Assembly: GCA_016584305.1 (NCBI GenBank)
Contig: JACEEZ010021752.1
Coordinates: forward strand, 937,997 to 1,001,996
Direction of reading: 5' to 3'
DNA from: Chionoecetes opilio
Lineage: Eukaryota > Arthropoda > Malacostraca > Decapoda > Majidae
Length of the DNA: 64,000 nt
The translations under genes were made by a program, and so were the position numbers. Below, in pieces: positions 35,701-47,000 of the stretch; the first letter of the stretch is position 1; every line of letters starts with the position of its first letter. The notes below the pieces were generated by a model that saw only the letters and a program-made list of their open reading frames with translations, did not search any database and had not been told where the DNA came from.

Positions 35701-38700
35701 TATAACAAAATACATTCAGACTACTATCAGAACTACAGACCACTTGCCTGCTTATAACAAAATACATTCAGACTACTATCAGAACTACAGACCACTTGCC
35801 TGCTTATAACAAAATACATTCAGACTATCAGAACTACAGACCACTTGTCTGTTTATAACAAAATACATTCAGACCACTAGAACACTGGAACTCTGTAGCT
35901 ACTAACTAACCATCTTATATATTCATATCTTATATATTTTATAGGTTCTATTGTTTTTAGCCTTTGATAGTAACAAGAACTACCTCGTGTAGGTCTCACG
36001 TCCTCTTGCAGCTTCCTTATTTTCTTATGTTCTTATGTAACGGATCGTTGTTTGACTCCTGTGTTTTTTGGACCTAATATTTCTTTGAATTCTTTCACTG
36101 TGGAAACACATACATGTTACTGTTTTTATAGATCACCCAGTGTGAGTATACACAGCGCGCCAAGGTATTGTTCGCGACATCATAACACAGCGCTTCCATA
36201 CGGGAATTCAGAAAATGTACTCTATGGCAGCCTACTGACTTCCGAGAGAGATATCTTACATATGGCAGCTTGTTTAAGGCACGGGCAGTCCATCAAGACC
36301 GTTGAGGAATGTTCAGATGCCACTTGTCAATTATAGACGAAGCATTTAAAAAAGTATCGCCTTCCTTCCCGCGAGTAATTTGAACAGACGCGCATTGGTA
36401 TAACTATCATTATTTTCATAATGGGTGGCAAGAAAGACCCAACAAAGGAGCAAATTAAAGTTATTGTATCTCTACACAAGGCATAGAGGCCAGTGGAAGA
36501 AATATCAAGGATTGTGGATGTTACGAGGAGATGTGTGCATAAGTGGGTGGAGAGTTTCACGGTGGGTTGGCGGTGTCACGGCAGCCGCGACACCGTAACA
36601 GTATAAGTGGCCAGGGTGAGGATGTAAAAGTCATATCGCAATATTTTTCTTGCTCTTATTTGAGGATGGGCATCCACTTGACGTTTCATGACATTTAGGG
36701 TGCTTGCTGAGGTTTTACATCCTCGCCCTGGCCACTTATACTGTTACGGTGTCGCGGCTGCCGTGACACCGCCAACCCACCGTGAAACTCTCCACCCACT
36801 TATGCACACATCTCCTCGTAACATCCACAATCCTTGATATTTCTTCCACTGGCCTCTATGCCTTGTGTAGAGATACAATAACTTTAATTTGCTCCTTTGT
36901 TGGGTCTTTCTTGCCACCCATTATGAAAATAATGATAGTTATACCAATGCGCGTCTGTTCAAATTACTCGCGGGAAGGAAGGCGATACTTTTTTAAATGC
37001 TTCGTCTATAATTGACAAGTGGCATCTGAACATTCCTCAACGGTCTTGATGGACTGCCCGTGCCTTAAACAAGCTGCCATATGTAAGATATCTCTCTCGG
37101 AAGTCAGTAGGCTGCCATAGAGTACATTTTCTGAATTCCCGTATGGAAGCGTTGTGTTATGATGTCGCGTACAATACTTTGGCGCGCTGTGTAGCATTGG
37201 ATGGTGAGGGACCCAAAATATTATTATTATTATTATTATTATCTTCTTTTTTTTTACATCACAATGGCCAAGGGCAAAAAAAAAAGAGAAACAAAAGTCT
37301 GCTGAGTTGGCAGTCCCTGTAAAGAAGACAGTAAGCGAATAAAGAAAGGGGGGTGGGCCAATTTAGATCAGGAGATGTCTTGTCACTTCTCTCTTGAAGA
37401 TTTTAACCTGTCCTTGTCTTGCCAGGTGACAGAGTTTACTTCGCGGGAAACTCCATGATTGGTCTGAACGGGTCCATCATAGGCCGGACGCTGCCGTACA
37501 GCCTGCAGGAGGTGGAGGTACTGACGGCCACGGTGGACCTGGAGAGTGTGCGCAGCTACCGCTCACTCCTGCGGAGCCGGTGTCTGCACGGCGCACAGAG
37601 CCAGGCCTATCCCCGCATCCAGGTGACTCCCTGAACCTACTCTTGTTTAACTCCTTGAAACCCAGAACATAATTTCCATTGTAATCTGGGGTACCATTAG
37701 AGGATTTGTAATGAATATCAGCAATATTTTATAGATATGACCTGTTTAGTATCCTTGTCCACTAACTAATTTGGTATATTAAGTTACTTTTTCGTAATTT
37801 TATGGCTAACAACGGACAATTTTATATAGCAAAGGAAAGATCTGGGCGTGAAGGGGTTAATGAACATATTCTTATTGCATATTTCCAGGTGAACTTTGCA
37901 CTCTCCAACGAGGACGACATCTTCCTCCCCCTCTCGCAGCCCCTGGACTACACCCTCCCCAGCCCCGAGGAGGAGGTCCTGTATGGCCCCGCCTGCTGGC
38001 TGTGGGACTACCTGCGGCGCTCCGGCCAGGGGGGCTTCCTCCTCCCCCTGTCCGGCGGCGTGGACTCCTCCTGCACGGCCACCATCGTGTACTCCATGTG
38101 TCACCTGGTGGTACAGGCGGTGGCGAATGGGGAGGAGAAGGTAAGAGACACTATGCTTCTGCTATGTTTTGTTCCTTGACCATAGTGTGTTTACCCAGCT
38201 GTGTATGTGTGTGTACTATAGTCTATTCACTTAAGCTGGATTCTTGGGAGCTGCTCGCTGCCTAGCCGAGTTTGTAAGGACGTCGCTGATTGGCTGATAG
38301 ACTCGGGCTGGGTGGCGATGGTGGTGGTACTTGCCTCGCCGCAACCCAAAACCCTTGCCTTGCCTTAGAAAAATATTCATATTTCTTGGCTTTACTCATC
38401 TCTTACACAAGATAGGCCTATTTTGTTTGCATCAGTGAATCAGGCAGTGATTGTTCAACAACAACACGCCATTCATAACTCAATAGGGTAAAAAATAAAG
38501 TCATGACTGACTATCACAAGAGTAGGCGGACTTTTAGGTTTTCAGTGCATTGAAATGTTGTACTCCTACCCGATATTACCAAACTACCAGATGATATTTA
38601 TGAAAGCTGAGCCTACCATCGTGTTCATAATACATTGCTGCATATCATGAGCATTAAAAAAATTACACTAAAACTACACTAATATTAAGATAATTGAAGG

Positions 38701-41025
38701 AAAGTAAAAGAGTGTATAAACATTTTTTCTTGCTTATTTGCTTCAACTCGCTGTAACTCCATAAATTTTGGTCGCATTCAATTTTCAAGAACTGTTTCAA
38801 AAACCTTATACTTTTCCGCTTCCTGTGGTATGTAGCACGTACCAATAAGGAAAAGAGTAGGTGGTCAAAATGGCTAAGAAAGTTAAACTACTACTGCAAA
38901 CTGGCACAGTGACGGGTGAGCATTGCTCCTATACAGGAGAGACTTTTTCTCGGGAGAGCTATCAGAGGCTCCACCCGTCACGGCACCAGTTTGTAACAGT
39001 TTAACTTTCTTAAGTTTAACTTTCTTAGCCATTTTGACCACCTACTCTTTTCCTTATTGGTACGTGCTACATACCACAGGTAGCGGAAAAGTATAAGGAT
39101 TTTGAAACAGTTCTTGAAAATTGAATGCGACCAAAACTTACGGAGTTACAGCGAGTTGAAGCAAAATAAGCAAGAAAAATGTTTATACACTCTTTTACTT
39201 TCCTTCAATTATCTTAATATTAGTGTAGTCTTAGTGTAATTTTTTTATGCTCATGATATGCAGCAATGTATTATGAACACGATGGTAGGCTCAGCTTTTA
39301 TAAATATCATCTGGTAGCTTGGTAATATCGGGTAGGAGTACAACATTTCAATGCACTGAAAACCTAAAAGTCCGCCTACTCTTGTGATAGTCAGTCATGA
39401 CTTTATTTTTTACCCTATTGAGTTATGAATGGCGTGTTGTTGTTGAACAATCACTGCCTGATTCACTGATGCAAACAAAATAGGCCTATCTTGTGTAAGA
39501 GATGAGTAAAGCCAAGAAATATGAATATTTTTCTGAGGCAACGCAAGGGTTTTGGGTTGAGGCGGGGCAAGTACCACCACCATCGCCACCCAGCCCGAGT
39601 CTATCAGCCAATCAGCGACGTCCTTACAAACTCGGCTAGGCATCGAGCAGCTCCCAGCCCAGGAATCCAGCTTAAGTGAATAGACTACAGTGTGTCAGTA
39701 TACTGGTGCCTTAAATGATGTATGGCAATATATAAAAAAGAAAGAAAAGTATTGTCTTAACATTAGAATAAAGGAAATATTTATGTATTTATTTAGTTGT
39801 TGTTTTTTTTTTTACATCTTGGCCTATAGCGCGTGTAGGCTGTGAGCTCCAGGGGTGGGATGGCAGGCCCTGGAGGCACACTTGAGGGCTGTGATGGTTG
39901 GCCCTCGCCCGTGGTGGCGCAGGCAGGTTTGTTATAGTGACGCCTGTGATTAGAGGCTCATGCCACCCCCCTGTGTCCTCCGATGCACTCGCAATCAAAG
40001 GTAGAGTTAATGGACAGGGCATGTGGGTGTTCTTAGGCCACTCGACGGTGCAGAAATATTTTAAGTGGATTTATGGGTCTCACTCGGGATCGAACTCGGG
40101 TCTTCGAGAACGCCACCCGGTGACGCTAACCACTCTGCTACCGCCTCCCCCATGAACCCCAAATGAACCATAGCAGATTTTTTTTCTAAGACTTGTGGAT
40201 CTGTATTCCAAAGAACAAGAAAAGCTAGATGTGGAATTGTCTCTTAATGTTATTGTTCTGTTGTATGTATCGTGTCATGTTGTATCATGTTGTTTGTTGT
40301 TTCTTTCTTGGACGACATGTACCGTAGATAACACTATAGTCGCCAGTCACTCGCCACTGCACTAATGTCGCCAGGTACAATATATTACGAATTTTAGCAT
40401 CACTACTGATTTGTATGTGCCACTGAAGATGATACACAGTAGTTTATATTATGTACATCACACTACATGTCTTCAGTGCCACATAAAAGTCTGTAGTGAT
40501 GCTAAAATTCATAATATATTGTGCCTGGCGACATTAGTGCAGTGGCGACTATAGTGTTATCTACGGTAGTACCTCATATGCAAAGGAAAGAGCAAATTGT
40601 TTAAAAATATGATTATTCTATAAGGTAAAGATCTATTGTCAGGGAATTGAATAAGGAAATATAGGGTGACTCATACCATTAATTCAATGGATTTCGTATT
40701 GAATGTAATGGTGTATGTGTTGGTCTCACTCCTCTTTGGGGGTGCACAATAATTTTTTGTGGGGGGGGGGGGGGGCATAATTTTTTTGGGGGGCATAATA
40801 ATTTTTGGGGGGGGGCATAATAATTTTTTTGGGGGGGGGCATAATAATTTTTTTCGGGGGGGGGCCAGGGCTAATTATTAATTTTGTTTTGGTGGTAGTG
40901 ATGGTAGATTTTTTTTTCTGGTGTGGGTGGGTGTAAAATTATTATTATAATGTACACACAAACCTCGATTTCCCGGATATCGGATTTCCCGGACAAAATC
41001 CGAGGTCCGGGAATATGTCAGTCCA

Positions 41026-41062
<37 letters not shown>

Positions 41063-44000
41063 CTCAGTTGAAATGCCTGGTGCTGGTCGTAAATTGACAA
41101 AGTTGTCCGGCGGTCCGAGCGTCTCCTGTCATCCCTGGTCAGTGTCCGCGCCTCCCGCCAGGTGGCAGCATGCTCAGCGGTCGTATTGTTTACATTTGGG
41201 CACACGACACACGGTTCACCTGCACAGCCTCCGGCAGTCCCCTGACTCCCACTGCCCCTGGTGCAGGAACATCTCTGAGACTAATGAACACTTTCTGCTG
41301 CCTCCCGCCAGGTGGCAGCATCCTCAGCGTTCGTATTGTTTACATTTGGACACACGACACTCACGGTTCACCTGCACAGCCTCCGTTAGTCCCCTGACCC
41401 CCACTGCCCCTGGTGCAGGAACGTCTCTTGAGACTATTGAACACTTTCTGCTGCCTCCCGCCAGGTGGCAGCATGCCCAGCGGTCGTATTGTTTATATTT
41501 GGTCACACGACACTCACGGTTCACCTGCACAGCCTCCGTTAGTCCCCTGACCCCCCCTGCCCCTGGTGCAGGAACGTCTCTTGAGACTATTGAACACTTT
41601 CTGCTGCCTCCCGCCAGGTGGCAGCATGCCCAGCGGTCGTATTGTTTATATTTGGTCACACGACACTCACGGTTCACCTGCACAGCCTCCGTTAGTCCCC
41701 TGACCCGCACTGCCCCTGGTGCAGGAACGTCTCTTGAGACTATTGAACACTTTCTGCTGCTTCCCGCCAGGTGGCAGCATGCTCAGCGGACGTAAAAGTC
41801 CGCGATGGGGTAGTTGATATTGGCGGTTGCCGGACAGTAAATACTAGAGTAGGATAAACGTCCGGGGGTGGGTAATGGCATCGGACTTTTATGTTTTTTG
41901 TTTAGAGGATAATTCCTGGACTGTTGCGATTCCCGGACTTTTGTGGTTCCCGGACCAGTGCTCCCCCCTATTAGTCCGGGAAAACGAGGTTTGTGTGTAT
42001 TATGATTATGAGATGAAGGAAAAAACTAGAAAAACTTAGAATCACCAATTAGACAGGGACAAAAAATCCGCTGTCTTATAACCTGTCCTTGGTACTCACT
42101 GAGGACTGAGAGTGCTGTGAAGTGTGGGGCAGGTGTATCCAGCTTCTTTCCTGTGAATACAGGAGTGAGGCAAGGGTGCGTCCTTGCCCCATCACTTTTC
42201 AACACTTGTATGGACTGGGTATTGGGCAAAGTTGTAGATCAAAGTGATTGTGGAGCATCCGTCAGCAACACCAAGATCACTGATCTTGTTTTTGCCGATG
42301 ATGCAGTAATATTTGCTGAGTCGCTGGAGGTCCTGGTGATGGCTCTCGAGGCGCTGCACGAGGAGGCAAAGCCTTTGGGACTTGAGGTCTCCTGGCTTAA
42401 GACCAAGGTCCAGGTGTTTGGAGGCTTACTAGATGAAACAGTACAGTCTGTTTGTGCAGGGCATGTGGCACGCTACCCTGAAACCGATCCTTCCTATCGG
42501 GTTGTATCTGTAAGAGACAATCCGGCGTGGAGGAGGCCAAGGGGACGCCCACAAGGCTCGTGGCTGAAGCAAGTTGATGTTTCTTGTCGAGAGCTGCTTG
42601 GTATGGGAAAGGAGCCTGCATGGGGACTCGCGCGTGGTGACCCCCGGGAGTGGCGTCGTAGGGTGGGCGAGGCGACGCGCCCTCTGGCGTATGCCCCCAA
42701 TGATTGATTGATTGATTGGTACTCACGAAGGACACGTACATGCTCTAGGTCTTGGAGGACGTGCGCCGCATTGTGTCGCAGGCAGACTACGTGCCTCGGG
42801 ACCGGCGGGAGCTGTGCGGGCGCCTCTTCCACACGGTGTACTTGGCCACGGAAAACTCTTCGCAAGAAACCAAGAATCGCGCCAGACTCCTCTCACAGCA
42901 AATTGGCAGGTTACTAGAACTGACTTGTTTGTTGCTCTGACACACTTATCATATCACTCAGGGAGCAGGATTTGTCGACACCCTGCAAAGACTCCTTCCA
43001 ACTCTTCCGACTCTTCCCTCCGCAGCTACCACATCCCTGTCACCATTGACAGCATAGTGGCGGCGGCGCTGGGCATCTTCAGCGCTGCCACGGGGCTGAT
43101 ACCAAAGTTTAAGGCGAGAGGAGGAACAGTGAGGGAAAACCTTGCTCTTCAGAACGTGCAGGCCAGACTGAGGATGGTGATGGCCTACCTCTTTGCCCAG
43201 GTGAGATTGTTTGCTGTGCTACATGGAGAAAGAAAATAAATACCTAATTCTATTATGATAGGGATGATTAAGACTATTGTGTTGCCCATAACAGGTTGCC
43301 TCGGTGCACACTTGTTATATAGTGCTGGAATTTAGTGTTGTTCACTCAAAAATGTGTGAAAAACAAAGGGCCAGAAAAAATAGATCACTATGGCAAAGTG
43401 TGGTCAGAGGATGAATGTGATCAAGAGGGGAGTGTGAAAATATTTCTGATGATTTGTAAACCATATCAAATTTATAGAAAATATTAGTCCAAATATATTC
43501 CTGTATTTGGAAAATGTACAAAAGTTTATGCAAATTTAGTTTTTTCAATTTTTTCCTTTTTTTTTAAGCCATCAAGTATGTGTAGTGGCACCCCGTGTTC
43601 TGGAAAAAGGCCTTTTGAATGAAGAAATTAATTATAATCTATAGCCATGTTTCTCCACAGCTTGTGTTGTGGGTGCGGGGTCGGCAGGGGGGGCTGCTGG
43701 TGCTGGGCTCGGCCAACGTGGACGAGGCGCTGAGGGGCTACATGACCAAGTACGACTGCAGCTCGGCCGACATCAACCCCATCGGAGGGTTCTCCAAGGC
43801 TGACCTGAAGAAGTTTCTTGTTTTGGCCAAAGATAGGCAAGTAGCTGTTTGGTTTTATTGTATAACCTACAACTATCTTTTCCTTCTCCCCCTGTGACGC
43901 CTTACTCTCATGAAGCTTTGTCAAGGCAACGGCCAGGACAGCTGAATGTAGCGTGTTCCTGATGTTAATTCATTTTACCAAATTTTGTGTTATGAAATTG

Positions 44001-47000
44001 ATGCAGTGTTTTGTATGCCAGCATGATTACCAGCCATGCCGTGCACAATGTTAATACATTTCCTGTAATTGTAACTCTAAGGAAAATAATTAGTTTCTCG
44101 GGAGCATCTTTCGCATGTAGTCTTCATCTAACTGCTGTACACGATTCAAGATTCAATATTATTTTGAATATCAGATGCCTTTACAAAGCATATCCACACA
44201 CCATGAAGTCACACTGCCACTAAATGTCACAGCCTTAGTGATGTGACACATGGTTACTTAGCCTATATCTGTGTTAGCTAAGCAGCTGACATCTCATTAA
44301 AGCGGGTATCACACGGGAGTTTCGTCCGACTATTTCGTCAAACTTGCCATTTCGCCGGACCTGTTTGGCGAACCTCGAGGGTCATTTCGTCTAACTGTTC
44401 GCTGAAATGGTTTGGTGAAATTATACAAAATGTTGCACATTTTGTCGAACCTACTGTGGGGTCAAAATATGTCTCTACTTTTTATGTAAATTATAAAGTG
44501 TTAGCAATTATTAAGCATTGAAATGTACACCATCATATCATATACATTACAAGAAAATAAATACAGAACAGTCTGTATTATATTGTATGTGATATAATTT
44601 CAGAAATACGAAGCTGATTTGATGAGTAATATTTTGCAGACTGAACCTGACTGCTCGTCACTCAAGATTCAATATTGTTATGAAGATCAGATGCCTTTGC
44701 AAAGCCATCACACAAAGCCACACACCATAACATCACACTACCACTATAGTCTATTTTTTTTATTATGGTCAAAGTGCAGTAAGGAAGCCACGCCCCCTGC
44801 CTCCCCTTCTATTCTACGGGGCAGCTGATTGGTGCATTCCTCGTATCATCACTACCAATCACAATATCTTCACTACTTAACAGCGCGTGACCACTGGACA
44901 GAGCAATCTTCACTACAGAGGGTGACAAAATAAAAAAAATCCCTCTGTAGTGAAGATTGCTCTATTCAGTGGTCACGCGCTGTTAAGTAGTGAAGATATT
45001 GTGATTGGTGGTGATGATACGAGGAATGCACCAATCAGCTGCCCCGTAGAATAGAAGGAGAGGCAGGGGGCGTGGCTTCCTTACTGCATTTTGACCATAA
45101 TAAAAAAAATAGACTATAATTGTCACAGCCTTAAGTGATGTCACACAGGGTTACCTGTATCTGTCTTGGGTAAACCGCCGACATCTAAATGAGTTATATT
45201 TTACAGACTGAACCTGCCAGTGTTAGGGGAGATCCTCGGCGCCCCCCCCACGGCCGAGCTGGAGCCCCTGGAGGCGGGGGCGCTGGTGCAGACGGACGAG
45301 GCGGACATGGGCATGACCTACGCCGAGCTGTCCACCTACGGCAAGCTGCGGAAGGTGGAGTGCTGCGGCCCCTACTCCATGTTTGGCAAGCTGATCCACA
45401 TGTGGTCTGACCGCTGCTCTCCGCCTGAAGTAAGTTACGAAGAAAATGATACATGAATCTAGAATGAAGTTAACCCCTTGAGGCCCAGAACGTAATTTTC
45501 ATTGTACTTTGAGTATACCATTAGACAAATTTGAGTAACTATAAGCAATATTTTATAGATATGACCTGTTTAGTATCCTTGTCCACTAGCTAATTTGATA
45601 TATTAAGCTACTTTTAGAAATTTTATGCCGAATAACAGACAATTTTATATAGCAAAGGAAAGATCTGGGCGTGAAGAGGTTAATAGTGTTATGAATGAAG
45701 AAATAATAGGAACCTATGAGATAATGCAAGTGATCGTGATAAAAATGTTTGGCAAGCTGGTCCACATGTGGTGAGACCGTTGCTCTCCGCTTGAGGTTAT
45801 AAGTTATATAGCTTTATAGTTATGAGGAAAAAATATGAATCTATGTGATAATGCAAGTAATTATGATGATCAAGGGGTATGTCATGTATGTTGCTCACCA
45901 GCAGAGGTAAGTTATGAAGAAAAAGTATGAATATGTGATAATGCAAGTGATTATGATAAAAAAAAAGTGGTGTCTTATAAAACCAGCATTGCTTTTCTTG
46001 TATGTAACTGTCCAGGTCATGAAAGCAGTGTTGATTGTAAATACTCTAACAGTACTATATTACATCCTTTTTTTTCTTCTGGTTGCATGAATCTAGAATG
46101 AAGTTAACCCCTTGAGGCCCGGAACGTAATTTCCAATGTAATTTGTGTGCCATTAGACGATTTTTAGTGACTATAAGCAATATTTTATAAATATGACCTG
46201 TTTAGTATCCTTGTTCACTAGCTAATTTAGTATATTAAGTGACTTTTCGTAATTTTATGGCTAACAACAGACCATTTTATATAGCAAAGGAAAGATCTGG
46301 GCGTGAAGGGGTTAATAATGTTATGAATGAAGAAATGATAGGAATGTAATGGTGATAATGCAAGTGATTGTGATTAAAAAAAAAGGGTCTTATAAAACCA
46401 GCATTGCTTTTCTTGTGTGTAACTGTCCAGGTCATTAAAGTAGCGTTGATTGTAAATGTTCTTAACAGTACATTGAAGCCCCTCAGATGTCTCCTTCTTG
46501 ACTCACCTCCCTGTCCCAATTCCCAATTTATGATCTCCTTCCCCCAACTCAGATCTAATCCTACTGCTATAACATTCCGTTCCTTTCCCCTTCCCTCACT
46601 GTTTTACTCTTGCTCTGTAACCCCTCCCCTTTATTATGCTTTGCCATAGTGCCATATGACCTCTGATGTCTGGCACATTTTCCCTTTTTAGCATTAACCC
46701 CTTGAGGACCAGAACGTAATTTTCATTGTAACTCGACTACCATTAGACGATTTTAATGGATATCAACAAAAAATATATAGATATGACCTATTATGTATCC
46801 TTGTCCACTAGCTAATTTGGTATATTTAGTCACTTCGTAATTTTATGACTAACAACGACAATTTTTATATAGCAAAGGAAAGATTTGGGCGTGAAGGGTT
46901 TAATTCAATTCAATTCTCCTTCAGGTGGCAGAGAAAGTCAAGCTGTTCTTCAGGTACTACAGTGTTAACCGCCACAAGATGACCATCCTGACACCCGCCT

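Larger units (their letters stand above)
45400..46440 (+). repeat. Tandem duplication (~630 bp) starting in exon 11
   Basis: The exon 11 end GGCAAGCTGATCCACATGTG recurs, altered, at 45750. GAATCTAGAATGAAGTTAAC occurs at 45454 and 46088, and the TTATAAAACCAGCATTGCTT segment at 45976 and 46391. Two TTAA elements here (45470, 46104) are therefore copies by duplication. Confidence 0.75.

Noticed and set aside
37896..38265. Arg/Pro-rich frames over NADSYN1 exon 7
   Set aside because: They are shadows of the GC-rich exon in the other frames.
40923..41795. 290-aa frame with repeated [10 protein letters not shown] words
   Set aside because: It follows the 150-bp array inside the pogo-like element and begins in poly-T; no protein family is recognisable.
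42117..42707. Intact reverse transcriptase gene
   Set aside because: Only the motif around FADD is left before an inner deletion; the fingers, the endonuclease and the 5' half are missing.
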